Shown: piece by piece, positions 24,149-39,100 of the stretch
Position numbering within the stretch: the stretch's first letter is position 1
Layout of the letters: each line of letters begins with the position of its first letter
Source of the DNA: Lonicera japonica
Taxonomy: Eukaryota > Streptophyta > Magnoliopsida > Dipsacales > Caprifoliaceae
DNA length: 64,000 bases
NCBI GenBank assembly: GCA_021464415.1
Contig: CM038469.1
Span: 31,936,087-32,000,086, forward strand
Direction: 5' to 3'
The notes under the pieces: generated by a model
The model's input: the letters and a program-made list of their open reading frames with translations, nothing else
Databases searched by the model: none
Told to the model about the DNA's origin: nothing
Position numbers and translations under genes: made by a program

Positions 24149-27100
24149 TCAAGATTTCAAATTTGGAGGTAAGACTTTTTTGGACCTCTTTTTGAAGAAA
24201 AACTGAAGAGCTGCACCTACCAATGGCCATGAAGATAAGAGGGAAATGTAAGCAAGCACCCACATTGTTCTTCGGTTTTGTTGAGAAAGCTGATCTAAGC
24301 ATCGTCTAATAATATTTTCATCCGGAGAATTAATACCGTTGATTTTTGCAGCCTCGTTGGAGGATTGGGGAGTGTTTTCTTCAAAATGTTTTGTTGATTC
24401 AATTAGGAGATCTGGTTTTTCTGGGTCTGAAGGCACTCCATTTGTGCTTTTACAGGTGTTTTTCTGATCTTCGGATGATTCTTCTACTGCACCATCTGGT
24501 GTTAGTTCGGGACCCATTGGAGCCACCATGCCATGATTAACATTAAGATATGGGCCTTGGTCAATCGAAGATTCAATTGAAGAATGCCCAGGAGGATTCT
24601 TTGTCTGAAGAAATTGAACAGAAGTAATATGAATATGTGGATTGCAAATAAATTTGTGCGTATCAGAGAGATGGACGAAACTTAAAGGTTAAATCAGCAA
24701 CACCAAGGAAATGTTATGCAATCGGACCATTAATAAAAAAATGAACTGTTTAGATTAGCTTCTATTTGGTAATTGAACGGTTTAGATTAGCTTCTATTTG
24801 GTATTGAACAGTTCAGATTAGCTTCTATTTAGTAAAGTACTCGCCAATCTGCCAAAGGATACGGCTCCTCTAGTGGACGCAAAAACTTACGGTAAATTAA
24901 AGTTAATGGTCCAGATTACTAAAGTGATTTTCCTCACTTTAGAGGAGCTACTTCCAACTCTTCTATTTCCCTTTTGACACATCTTAAATTAAGAGACTCG
25001 TTTCTATAATTAGAAACAAATTGATTACAAAAGTTAGCCTTTTATTATGATGCGAACAACTATGTTGATGTCACATCACTCTGTCCCTTCAATATTGGTA
25101 AAAGGTAATTAATAAAGTTCATAATGTTTCTTAATATGTTTCAGAGACTCTTAATTTGAGACGGAAGGAAGAATTAACTTATAAGATTTATGGTTTGACT
25201 ATTTGGCATCAAGTAATTTCTTTTTACCATCAAACTATCCTAGAGAACAATTTTGTTTGGTAAAATTACAATGACCTCCATGTCGGAGAAATCTCAATTC
25301 CAACGTATAAAGAAGCTCTCCTATGTGATATATATGCAAAATTACAAAAAAGTACAAATATGTAGGGGAGCTTATTCAAATATTTGTTTCACATGGGAGA
25401 TCACTATAACAAGACACAAAGGGGAGGGGATGGGACTGCAATTTTTCAAATCACAAGGAGGCCATTGTAAAACCGAAAATACGGGGAGGTAACTGTAATT
25501 GCCCCATAAAGATTGGGGTATTGTATCTGCTAAAGTTACCATAGGCTGATACTACACTAATGTTTCTGAAAAACAAAAGTACGGATAATGAATTGCACCT
25601 TCTTTTGCGTATGCATGTAAGGACTACAATGTAGGACGCCGAGGAATTCATTGACCGCCCTAACCCACCTGCAAGGGAAAACGAAAATGAAACCCAAGGA
25701 ATATTTACCATAGCATTTAAAACCTTAACCTACATTAAAATACATTGTCAAAAAAAATTAAAAAAAAAAATAAATAATAATAATAATAATAAAGAGAAAA
25801 GAATCACAACCTAATGAGCTATATATAGCTTCTGCTTTACACTAGAAGAAAACATCAATTTTCAGCAAAAGATCTCCACGGTACACTAGGGAGGTGGGTC
25901 TTTACAAAATCTAATGGCGACTCTTAGTTTCGAAGTGGAAATCTTCTAAATCAACAAAATTCAAACAACGCTGCATTGTAAAATGGAAAGACTACTGCAC
26001 ACTTTCTCCATACAATAGCAGTTAAATGGCTTTATCATTTATCAATCTAGTTGTTCCAGTTTGGCACTGACTCGGCATTTATATTTTTTTGTATTGGCAG
26101 GTGATAATGCAAACCTGCTAACTTCATGTCAGGTTCAAGTGTTAAAAATCTGTGACACCTACTATTAGGTTCTAGAATGCCAAACAAGTGGAATCCTGCA
26201 TTCACGTAGAACTGTATTGGTTAAAAAGGTGTTCTAGGATAGTGATGGAAATCAGATTTTATTTATTAATTATTTTTATTATTATGTGTTATTACATATC
26301 TTTAGTACTTCCCATAAATAAGAGATCTCATAGATTTCGTTTTTAATTAGGATTTGATCACAAAGGATAGACATCTTCCATATGTTTTGCTTCCTCATTG
26401 CAACCCTAATTTTAATATGTAAGTACAAGCTCCGCCCTCAGTTTGAGTAAGCTACTAAGCCAGTACGAAATTCTTCAGTAATAAATGGTAGAGCATTGAT
26501 AATCCTTGCAAACATTTTCGTAGGTAATCCTTGCAAATGAAATATAAACTCATAGAGGATAATAATCAAATGCGTATACATAGAAATAGGAATATCTTAA
26601 GAACATGTTAGTGAAAGAGTACCACAGGCCCGAAGCTGATATTCCCTCGAAAAGCCCCAGATGTCCTCCGTGTTTCGTTGTAGCCAAGACAATATTTTTA
26701 TTTGCTCTGTGTGAAAGAGGAACCCCATATTAGTTGTGATGGAAATCATATTTTACTTATTATTCGGTTATTAAGAGTTATTAGGTATCTTTCATTCTTT
26801 TGTACTTCCTATAAATAAGGGATATTTTAGATTAAGTCTTTTAATATGATTTGATTACATAGAAGAAAAAAAATTCTGAAATTGATGTAAAATGATTGAG
26901 AATGGAAAATGAGAATGTGTTCAATAACACAAGAAGAGAAGCTTCTTACCTGCATTCATCCCAGGGAATGGCTTCTCTAGTACAGACTGGATCATCTAAA
27001 GCATTTATACAGAGTAGTGGGATTGACACATTTCCAACATAAGAAGCACTGCTACAACGTCTGTAGTATGCGTCCACAGTCTTGAGGAAGGAGTATGTTA

Positions 27101-30100
27101 TTGTTTGTAACATTATACAACGAAAATATTTGATTGATTGTGGCTGAGAGAGAGAGAGAGAGAGAGAATTTACCTCGAATTTCCCAACATGGCAGGTAGC
27201 ATAGTTGTCAAAATCCCGAATAGAACGTGACTATGTAAGCACAAGACACATGATCAAACATGAAACATTAGTTGAATTAAACAAAACAACAAATCCGCGT
27301 GTAAACTAGTTTTCAAAACCTTTGAAGTGAAAAATGATAGATGTTGACCAGGAAAGGAAAAACAAAGACTCCCTCTGTCTCACTTAAGAGTTCGATTTCA
27401 ACAGTCGGTCTTTTCTAACTTTCATGAGATTGATACACTGATTTTGGAGATGGTACTCTTAGTTTGAGACGTCCAACAAGGATAGTGGGACTCTTAATTT
27501 GCAAGAGTAATAATTTTTGCCCTTCATAATCTTTTATCATAAATTGAGAAAAATGCAGAAACAAACGAAGCCATAAAAACCACGAAGAAAATGTTAAATT
27601 AGAGAATATATATATATGGTATATATCCATATTAGCAAAACAACAAAATTAACCTACCGTATATATATATATATATATATGTGTATAGAAACAGCCATTT
27701 TATCCCGAGACTCAAATTGGGATAAAACACTGAAGACTGCCAAAGGAAAAAGGCATCAATAGTAAATATAAGATTTGTCACAGCTAGTAGGAGTTACAAT
27801 TAGAATTTTGAGTAAGTGCCACTGATACTGTTGTTGCCTGACAATGTAGCCACTTGCAAAAAGAAAAGACAAAAGGAAAAAAAACAAAAAAGACTAATCC
27901 CGACTCAAATTCATGGGACCGCCACAGGTAACGGGTGCTTAACCTAGAGAGATTATCACAATTAAAACACATCTGGAGGAGAGTAAACAGTGTTTATATC
28001 AAACTTGCCTCAGTTTTCACGGTTTTAAATTGTAGAGCTGTTTTGAAACTTTTTTGAAGGAATATATCCAAAATAACTGGGAATTATTATAGTAGAAATT
28101 CTCACAACAATTTACTTGTGTTGTGCATGGCTCAGAACACAATATATTGTTGTGTACTGTGTGCTTATTTATTGTTGCATGTAATTTTGATTTTTGATTC
28201 CTAACAGTGAAGAAGCAGCTATTGAATCTAGCTCAACTTAATGACTAACATATAATTTAGTCCTCGAAAACAAGCCAACCTTTACAATGCCGTCCCAATC
28301 AGCAAGGCGAGAATACTGAGGTTGGTGTCTGCAATGAAAACCTGAACTTTGTTTAGATAAAGCTAAAATCAAACAAAACACCATATGCATCTACTATCTA
28401 GGACAAAGGTGGAAGTTACTTTTTGAACGAAAACTCAAGGGTTTAAATGGCAATTAATAGACCATCATGTATTCAATTAGTAAATTCAGAAGGCAGTCAG
28501 ACATACAATTGGGCATATCCTTGAAGGCCAATGGTAAGAGCTCTGTCGTATAACTTTTGTACGAGCCTGCGACATATGAACCTGTCACCAATCTGGGAAG
28601 GAGATTGACAAATGATGAGAACTAATACCAAACTTAGAATTCACATTTGATAATGCCATTCTTGTAAAGTACATATACATCTCTTCAAAGTTGATTGAGC
28701 AGCTAAATTTAGATGAACATATTTGGCAAAGAAAATATGACAAAATGAAGTCTCAAGAAAGAGCATTGTTACCCGCAAACACCACATACACTAACCATAG
28801 ATCCATTTATAATGGATACTGACTGACGCTAGTGAAACTCTTTTTGCTGTTCAGAAATGATAAACTGAACATTTTACTCTCCAGTTTCATATTGACAGCT
28901 GGAACCCATGTTACCTACTCCACAATAGCATATTACGCATGACACTCAGTTCAAGATCAACAAGGTACATCATCTCACGATTCACATCCTACACTTACTA
29001 TGATGAGCACAGAACATTAATATTCTTAGGCCTTAGTGAATGGAATACATGACAATAAAGCTCCAACACACTCCTTCGAGCTCCTCACGTGCGACCCCAT
29101 ACATGCACGTGGAGAGCAGACGGGAACAGGATTACACAGAACAGACAAATTTCGAATTTCGGATTAACGGATGGGGGATGGAGGTGCCAAGGCTTGAACC
29201 TTGGACCTCCCATAAATCCAACCTCTAATACCATGTTAAGAACCATCTCTCCCAAAAGCTTAAGCTGTTAGGAGAAGGAACCGTAATGAATATCATGCTT
29301 AACAATATGTATCATATATATATTGCTTACTAACAACAATATGAAATGCAATTGCCCCAGTCACTTTGCTCTGGCATCTGCAAGTTCATCTATCTTCGCA
29401 AAAGGAATATAAATCACGCTGGTATTCATCTGCTTTCTATTTTTCATTCTCTAAGATTTTATTAGCCTGCGATGAGATCCAATTTAATGACCTTTACCAT
29501 CTTTGAAGATTACGCTTGAAGTCCAATCTTTCCCTTCACCAAATATTCAGCCTTCAACCCCAAGGCACAAAAAATATTAGTGTTCAGAGTACCCATATCA
29601 GCATCAAGTTCTATTGAAACTTCAACCTAAAACTCTACCTTTGTGAACTCCTAAACCAATCTCCAGTTCTCCACCATATACCTCTTCTTCCTGTTACTTA
29701 GTAGTTAGTACTCTCCAAAAGATTTCTGCCCACAAAACAGGGAGCCTCATCCTTGGAAACATCTCCAGTTCCAATCCTCTTCAGCCAGTATCGAAAAAAT
29801 CTCATATGTGTGTAGTTTTAATGGCACTATCCATGCTTAAGAGAACAACTGATGCCGAGAGTACCATCCAACAAATTATTTGTACCTATTTGCCATAATT
29901 AAAATAAACAGATAAATGTAGCTTAGCTTTGAAAGGGGACATGATATTGGTTGGTTTTTAAATTCGCCATTAATCTAAAGATGGAAAATATGGGCCTTTA
30001 GATGTTAACACAAAAGTACAAGTAAAACACCCTCCTTCATAGTAACATATGTATTCTGAAGGTTGAAACCCCCTATGAAGTGCAGAGTTAATGATGGACC

Positions 30101-33100
30101 CCTGACCAATATATTATAGAAAGAAGAAGAATGGAAGGGGTTTTAACCTGAGCTGCAAGGGATACAGGAAGTGCTAAAAGAGACTACATAAGAAGAGAAA
30201 GATTATACATAACCAAAAATCATTGAATCTTCGTGCAGGAGTAAGCACAGTCCAATGTGCAGCGTGGAGCTGTTGACAAGCTTTTTCTTTTCTCTTTTTT
30301 TATTTTTATTTTTCGACTGAAAATGTTGACAAGCTCAATTGTCCAAGAAATGAGAAGGCTGAGTGAATTTGCTCAGAGCATGTGAGAACTTAATATGGCT
30401 AGGGGTTAAGAGCAACTCAAGTACTTTCAGTATGTACCATGAACTATTGAAACATCGGAAGGTAATAGTACTAAGGATAGCTGAGAGAATTAGCAAATAG
30501 TGCAACAAGTACACCAATAAAACAAGATGCTACAATAGGCATCGTCAGATCTAACAAATCCACCACCGCAAGCTATGCTTGGACGACCTTTTCTTGTTCT
30601 TTTACTAGTTTAACAAACTAACAAGGAGGCTTCAAATAATGGATCATTCTGCAAGAGACCTTATGAGAGGATTCATCAGATAAAACCTCCAGAATTGAAA
30701 CTGGTGATATAGAATGTAACATGGTTCTGTGTTTCTTAAAACTATGTACATTATCAAGTATGAGTCATATCTGTGGCTATTCTAGCCATGCAAATAACTA
30801 AAATTTGTGGGTAGTAAACACAGAGAAAAGTGCTCCAAATTTATTAAATGAAGGCCCAACAGGCTCCATAAAAGAATCCTACAGATGGATAAAAAAGGTA
30901 GACGTTTCAACCACTTGAGTAAGTACTCCCATGACGCTGCCCTCTAAAATCAACACCATTGAATTGAAACACTGTTTTATCACATCATATTATGTCATAA
31001 CAACACTAACCAAAAGGTCCCAAGGAGAGAAAACAGCAGCAGCCCCTGCAATAGGAACATTCTCTCCATCCTCTCCAAGATATTTCACCTGAAAGCAATA
31101 TGGAGACATAAGAATGAAGTTTAAGACAAGTTATATTTAAATGACCAACAAGTATGATTATGAATTGTCAAAATAAGGACTTGGATAATGGTATTGGAAA
31201 TATGAATTATGCAGATGGATCAACAATTATGATGTCATATGATTCTAAGCAACATATAGGTCGCAATATTCTGAAAAGCAGGAGGCGGAAGGCGGGTGGC
31301 ATGAAGGAGCCTAGCACCTAGGCGAGGACAAGGTTGCTAGCCTGCTAGGGCTACGTGGTCAATTATTTATTTATTTAAAAAAAATATAATACAAAAAATC
31401 TAACTTAACTTCTACAACACAAACATTTCTCATCATTCAAACCTAAGAAGAAAATATAAACAAAACGGAGAGAAAAACTCCACCAATCACCATCCAGCCA
31501 CGGCCTAGCTCGGCTTAGTTAGGGATTTTTAGAACACTGACACAATGTTTGGTTTGTTGAAAATGTTTTCGATGTAAAAGATTTTCCATGCAAATAAAAA
31601 AAATCTTCTTTGACTTAATCGCATAACTCAAAGAAATGTTGCTAATGGTGCCATGACAATATGACATGGAATGGCAGTGGTAGTTGATGGAGGGCAGTGA
31701 TATCTGTGTGGGGTGGGGTGGGCACGATGTGTGCCTGGGATGGAAGCTCTGCTAGTGGGTAATGGTAGTTCCATGATGATGGATTGATGGTGGACCTAGT
31801 GGAAAAACAGTGGTTGTGCTAGCAGTGCCATGATGGTGGTGGATAGTGTGGTTCCACGATACTGATGGTAAAAAAAAAATGAACAAGGGTTTCAGAGAGT
31901 GGAAAATCAACTGATTCACTATTTGTTGTGCAGTTAGTTTGCGCCAAAATGTGGACAAGGAAAATTAAAATCTTTTCATTTCCAACTTGTTGACATATAT
32001 CATCTAAAGCAAACCATCATGCAGCAACTACGCGACCATAGGTACACAAACCATGTGAACTCCACCAAAAATCAAATAAAACCGTACAGAAGTAACATTA
32101 TAATTCCTATACAAAGTTAGGTACTAATATTCGCTCTCAAATATAACCCAATTGTTGTATCAATCAATCCAACAGGCCAAACAGGGAGGGGGTTGTATAT
32201 TAGTATCTTTGGGGTTTAGGTTTTGAGGCTGGGAAAGTCTTTTATTTTTATTTTAAAAAAAAAAAATTAGACAAAACCACGTCGTTTCGCAAAAAAAGAC
32301 CAAAAAAAAAATCGTCCGATACGATATCGTCTCGCGATACGCCAAAATATCTAGATACATCGACGTGTATCGCCCGATACACTCCCAAACGCGATACACA
32401 TAACGATACATATCGTTTTACTTGCGAGACGATACGTATCGTGTATCGTATGATATCTACTACCATGTTTGCATATATTATAAAAACTAACTATTATAAT
32501 GCAGTTATTACCAGTTTCCTTCCAAGAAAAATTAGAAAGGAAATAAAAATTCATGAATCTCAATCCACAAGATCTGCTAACAGAGGCAGCAGGTCATGAG
32601 TGGCTGCAATTGACATTGTAAGTAGTAGGGACAGACAATTACATTGAAAATTCTAGCTTGATTTGTGCAAATTGGAAACAATATTGATAACGAGAGGCCC
32701 GAAATAAGAACCAGCACAAGTGGCAGTGATCTACCTATAAGGGAAAGCTCTGAGGAACAACTGGCTAAAGAGATTCATTGCATTTGGATGGATTTATATG
32801 AATTCACTCAGCTCATGGACTGACATACGTGGAAAAAAAATATCTAAATAGAGGACTAAGCTTCTACTTAGAGCATTTTAAGGGCAGGACATTAGTTTCT
32901 TAAGGTATGAGTTGGGGTCCTAAACATCTTCTTGTTCTTCATCTGCTTCACATTTCTTACTCTTCCGCACTTATATATGCTCAAAGCCTCAATCATTTCA
33001 CTTTTCCAGCCACCAACCAACCTCTTTAGAGCTTTCATCTAACCATCTTGCTGTACAAGACTATGCACTAGATCTTAATCTTGAAGCACATACTTAAGAG

Positions 33101-36100
33101 GAGCTATGTTGTAATCAAAATTAAACCTATATTATTAAAATTCCATCCATGTGTTCCTCCTTTTTAGGAAGCAGACAATCTTTTCTTCCACCTTTCTTAT
33201 TAGATGTGCATATATATAGAGAGAGAAAGAGAGAGACAGATATTTACAATTAATTTGCCCACTGCCATCCAATATGAGATATTGAAATATAATTCATAAT
33301 CAAATAACTGTGTGTAGCACAGAAACTCTCAAAAATTGTTGTCTATGAGAAGAAGAGAAATTATATTCATATTATTAAAGAGAAGATTACCCACTTATAT
33401 ACATGAGACTCCTACACAGATAAGGAAACGACTACTAATTAGGATTCCTAAATTATCTACTTTCCTAATACAATATTTACAACTTATAACACTCCCCCTC
33501 AAGCTGGAGCATAGATATTGATCATGCCCAGCTTGTTACAAAGATAATCAACCCGAACCCCGTTTAAGGCTTTCGTGAAGAGATCACCCAATTGCTCTCC
33601 AGTCTTCACATATCCTGTGGAAATTAAGCCTTGCTGGATCTTTTCGCGGACAAAATGGCAATCGAGTTCAATATGTTTCGTTCGTTCATGAAACACGGGA
33701 TTAGACGCAATATGTATGGCAGCTTGATTATCACACCACAATTTAGCCGGTACCGAAGTCTTAATCCCTACTTCATTTAAGAGCTGACATATCCACATTA
33801 TTTCACACACAGACTGGGCCATAGCTCTATATTCTGATTCTGCACTGGATCGTGCCACAACATTTTGCTTCTTACTTTTCCATGAGACCAAATTTCCGCC
33901 AACAAAGATACAATAGCCTGATGTGGACTTTCTATCCACCTTGGAACCTGCCCAATCTGCATCTGAAAAACCTTCAATACGAGTGTGTCCATGATTGGCG
34001 TATAAGATACCACGTCCAGGTGCTCCTTTTAGGTAACACAAAATTTGTTCTAACACTTCCCAATGATGAATTGTTGGGGACGACATAAACTGGCTCATCA
34101 CACTGACAGAATACGCAATATCCGGGCGAGTCACTGTAAGATAGTTCAACTTCCCCACCAATCTTCTATATTTCTTAGGATCCTCAAATAGTGGACCATC
34201 TTTTGTCAACTGTACATTAGGAATCATCGGAGTACTACACGGCTTTGCCCCCAATTTCCCTGTCTCAGCTAATAAGTCAAGAACATATTTCCTCTGAGAT
34301 AGAAAAATACCCTTTTTACTCCTTGTGACTTCGACACCCAAAAAATATTTTAGCATCCCTAAGTCCTTTGTATGAAACTGAGCATGAAGGAAGGACTTAA
34401 GAGAAGAGATTCCCATCGTATCACTCCCAGTAATGACAATGTCATCTACGTACACAACCAACAAAATGATGCCTGCTTCAGATTGTTTGTAGAACACAGA
34501 GTGGTCAGACTTACTTTTCGCCATGCCAAACGTCTCAATAGCCTGACTAAATTTTCCAAACCAAGCACGAGGACTTTGTTTCAAGCCATACAAAGATTTA
34601 CGAAGATGACAGACTTTCCCATACTCCCCCTGAGCAACAAACCCAGGAGGTTGCTCCATATAGACCTCCTCCTGAAGATCACCATGAAGAAAAGCATTCT
34701 TTATGTCTAGCTGATGCAGAGGCCAATGATGAGTAGCTGCCAAAGATATAAACAGCCTGACAGATGTTAGTTTAGCAACAGGAGAAAAAGTATCAGAATA
34801 ATCAACGCCATATGTCTGAGCATAACCCTTAGCAACGAGGCGGGCTTTTAAACGAGCAACAGACCCATCAGGATTAACCTTGACGGTAAACACCCATTTG
34901 CATCCGATAGCCTGTTTCCCTGCAGGTAAAGTGACCAAGGCCCATGTACCATTCTTGTCTAAAGCATCCATTTCCTCTATCATTGCATTACGCCATCCAG
35001 GATGTGATATAGCCTCATTAACAGTTTTAGGAACAGATATAGAATCAAGAGATGCAATGAATGAATAAGACGAATGGGATAGGTGATCATAAGAGACACA
35101 AGACGAAACAGGATAAGTACACTGGCGTTTACCTTTGCGTAAAGCAATAGGAAGATCATTACTCGTCACGGAATCTGATGATGAAGAAGAAGCTGGTGGA
35201 GGACATGAATCAGCAGGCCGGCGTCTGGAGTAGACTTGATGGATGGGAGGTCTGACTGGCGCTGGTTCAGCAACGGGTTCAGGGAACGTGATCGTATATA
35301 CTAACAAATCATCATCCTCCCCCTGACTGTTGGAAGTGGAAGAAGGAAAATATGGTGTTTCTTCCATGAAGGTAACATCAGCTGAAACAAGGTACTTGTT
35401 CAAACTAGGGCAATAACATCTGTATCCTTTCTGAAGACGAGAATACCCAAGAAAAACACACTTCAATGACTTGGGATCTAACTTAGTAACCTGTGGACGG
35501 ACATCTCGAACAAAGCAAATACTACCAAATATTCTGGGTTCAATAGGAAATAATGATTTATTTGGAAAGAGAACACTGTAAGGAGTCTCACCATGAAGAA
35601 CAGATGAGGGCATTCGATTAATGAGAAAGCATGCTGTGGAAACTGCATCAGCCCAAAATGGTTTTGGAACATTCATTTGGAATAATAGGGCTCTTGCAGT
35701 TTCAAGAAGATGTCTGTTCTTCCGTTCTGCCACTCCATTTTGGGATGGAGTATCAACACAAGAAGTTTGATGAAGGATACCGTTCTGAATCATGTAAGTC
35801 TGAAAAGATGAAGATAAATATTCTTTGGCATTATCACTGCGCAATATATGGACAGAAGTAGCAAATTGAGTTTTAATTTCAGCACAAAACGCACAAAAAT
35901 GAGAAAACAATTCAGAACGACTTTTCATTAAATATAACCAAGTTGTACGAGAATAATCATCAACAAAAGTAACAAAATACTTGAACCCAGTTTTTGACAT
36001 AACAGGACATGGACCCCAAACATCAGAGTGAACTAATTCAAACGGAGCACTCGCTCTCTTATTGACTCTCGGACTAAGACTACTACGGTGATGTTTGGCA

Positions 36101-39100
36101 AATTGACACGACTCACAATCTAATGAGGACACCTTATTAAACTGAGGACACAACTCCTTAAGCAGAGGAAGAGAAGGGTGACCGAGCCTACAATGAGCCT
36201 TGAAAGCAGATGTGACACCCGAACATGCAACGGATTTAGGTATCGATGTGTCAAGGATGTAGAGGCCGCCCGATTCATGTCCTTTACCAATAATCTTCTT
36301 CGTCATAAGATCCTGAAACAAGCAATAATCAGGAAAGAATGAGATGCAACAATTAAGTTTACGAGTAAGCTGGCTTACAGAAATTAGATTAAAGGACAAT
36401 TGAGGTAAATGGAGAACAGATGATAAGGGAAGCACAGGGGTTGGGGTGATTGTTCCAGATCCCAGAACGGAAGAAGATGTTCCATCTGCTAAAGTAACAC
36501 TAGAAGGGGATATATGTGACTGAAAGGTAGAAAAGAGGCTAGAATTACCTGTCATATGATCTGTAGCACCAGAATCAATGACCCATTTGGATGATGAGGA
36601 AACAAGGCATGTATTTGGTTTACCTGAATTAGCAATTGCAGTGACAGAGGTGACTGGAGTGGATGAAGACTTTAGAGAGTCTTGATACTTAGAGTACTTG
36701 GCAAACTCATCTGCAGGGATAAGGACTGAGTTTTCAGCTATATCAGTGGTAGATGCCATGTGGGCTGAGTGAGCTCTCTGAGTCCTGTACCGAAGCTTCC
36801 TACAATCCCGCTTTAAATGCCCTGGATTATGACAGTAATGACATACAATCCCTCCGGAGCCTTGTCCCCGAGTCACACTCGCTCCCGAATCATGTGCGCG
36901 AGTATTAAAATGGTTACTGTTCGATCCTCCTCCTTGATTGCCTCCCCGATATTGTAACCGCCCAAGTTCAGACTCATTATTTTTACTAACCAGAGCACTA
37001 TTGAACGGAACAAGTGGATTCTGAACTGGAGAAACCCCCTCGGTGCGAAGAACTCTGCTATACACTTCCTGTAAGGAAGAAATCTCAGGACCAGAGAGAA
37101 TCTGGTTCTTAGCAGTTTCAAATTCGGCCGGAAGACCAGCTAAAAAACTCATGATAGCCATCTGCTCTCTCTGACTCTGCTGAACTTTGACATCAGAGCT
37201 ATACGGCAATAGCATATTAAGTTCTTCATACGTTTTCTTAAAATCCATAAAGTAACTCATAATGGACCTGTCCTGTTTTTCTGTACGGTAAAAGGCTTTG
37301 CACACATCATAAATACGAGAAATATTCCCTTTCCCAGAGTATAAAAAATCCAAATAATCCATTAACTCCTTAACCAATTCACAATGGTTAATCAAACTAA
37401 TCACAGTACTATCAATCGAATTTCGAATTTGTAAGAATAACCGGGCATCCTCCCTTAGCCACGTCTGTCTCAAATTATCTGAAGGTGGGTCACTAGTCAT
37501 GTGATCATCTTTATCGATACTACGCAAATAAATTCGAATGGTTTTACTCCAATCAAGATAATTGGAGCCATTAAGTTTATGCTCAGTAATTTTTGACATT
37601 ACAGAAACTACATCAGAAACAACTGCCGCCTTCTGCTCTGACATATTTAAATAATTTTATAGCGAGGACCACAATTATTATGAACAAAATGAGTCACAAA
37701 ACAGCGTACTAACCATAAACGAGGCAGTGAATAATAGTAAACGAGAGACGAAACGGTACCGAAATTCTTTGGACACGCCGAACGTAGAAATCAAGCCACA
37801 CAAATCTCAGAGCAAACCAATAAATAGGTCACAATATGAAGTATAAGCAGTACTGACCACAAATAGAAGCAAAACCGAATTGTACCAAGTCACCGAATTG
37901 TTACCACGAAGGCTAAACCGAACCAAACTCAGATCTGCACCGAAGAAAGACGAACTGAGCCAAACCAAGCACATAGACGTGCTGTACTAACTGAGACGAG
38001 CCAGACGAGAGTGGCCGGAGATTGAACGGAGTCTCCACGCGCCTCCACGCGCCGGCGCGTGAGACTGCGTCGGAAACAAACGGCGGCGCGTGAGGGCCAC
38101 GCGCTGGGCAGTTTGACGCCGGATTTTGGGCGAGTGGTAGACGGTGTATGGCGCAACTCCCTATGTGGGAGGTGAGATCAAATATGCACTGACGAAATTC
38201 GAAGTTGGAAGCTCGGCAAACCCTAGTCTGCCGTAACTAGCAAAACAAAACCCTAACCTGCCGTAACTAGCAAAACAAAACCCTAATGCTCTGATACCAT
38301 GTTGTCTATGAGAAGAAGAGAAATTATATTCATATTATTAAAGAGAAGATTACCCACTTATATACATGAGACTCCTACACAGATAAGGAAACGACTACTA
38401 ATTAGGATTCCTAAATTATCTACTTTCCTAATACAATATTTACAACTTATAACAAAAATAAAGGAGATAAAGGCTGTCGCTACAGAAAGACTTTGAAATA
38501 TTTCAGTTTAAATAAGTTACATAAGGCTAAAGGAGGGGAGAAAATACCAGAATGTTGGCACCAATGCTAGTCCCAATAGCAAAAAGTGGAGCATTGGGGT
38601 ATTCAAGATGGAGATAGTTAATGACATCTCGTGTATCCTCTGTCCATCCAGCATTATAAAAGCAATCAGACTGCAAAAATTTGCAAAACAAGTTGGCTTA
38701 TAATTTTGAAAAGCCTTGTTGATTATTTATTTAAAAGAAGCGAAAAACATAATAAGTTACCCTTTCTGACTACATATTTGATACACGCCCAACTTCACAT
38801 TTTACTAGAACAAACTTTTAAGCAAAGCAAAAGTCAATTCTAGTTTGCTTTCCCGATTTCACAGCTGCCATAAATGTTCAAAATGCTACTGTACGATGAA
38901 GAGAGAGAAGAGTAGAGAGCTTGATAGAAATGAATAGTAGATCTAGCATTGGCCTCTATACTCATGTGTTAAGTTTAAGAACTATATATATATATGAAAA
39001 AATAAAGGTCCAACTCCAACATATATTAGCTCTCAACAATCTGCCTCAGACTAGCAGATGAATATCTCCAGTGCCAGCTTGTTTGTAACTTAACTCAGAG

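Larger units (their letters stand above)
33337..38454 (-). mobile_element. Intact Ty1/copia retrotransposon in intron 6, 5.1 kb
   Basis: It is flanked by the 5-bp duplication AAAAT (33332-33336 and 38455-38459). The two 155-bp LTRs are identical by direct reading. In the element's direction the order is LTR, primer-binding site TGGTATCAGAGC (38288-38299), leader, a single gag-pol frame of 1,381 codons, polypurine tract, LTR. Intact coding and identical LTRs mean a recent insertion that may still be mobile. It lies in the same orientation as the host gene, so its LTR signals could act on the host transcript. Confidence 0.95.

Noticed and set aside
29040..29271. Two overlapping plus-strand frames of about 60 codons
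   Set aside because: Both fall inside the TRIM remnant and read through its LTR and primer site.
31752..31958. Minus-strand frame with His- and Thr-rich repeats
   Set aside because: It arises from a GGTGGT/ATGGTG low-complexity tract in intron 6.
11074..38459. The gag-only element and the copia element share the target duplication AAAAT
   Set aside because: A 5-bp AT-only site is expected by chance in this composition; the LTRs and ages differ, so no link is claimed.
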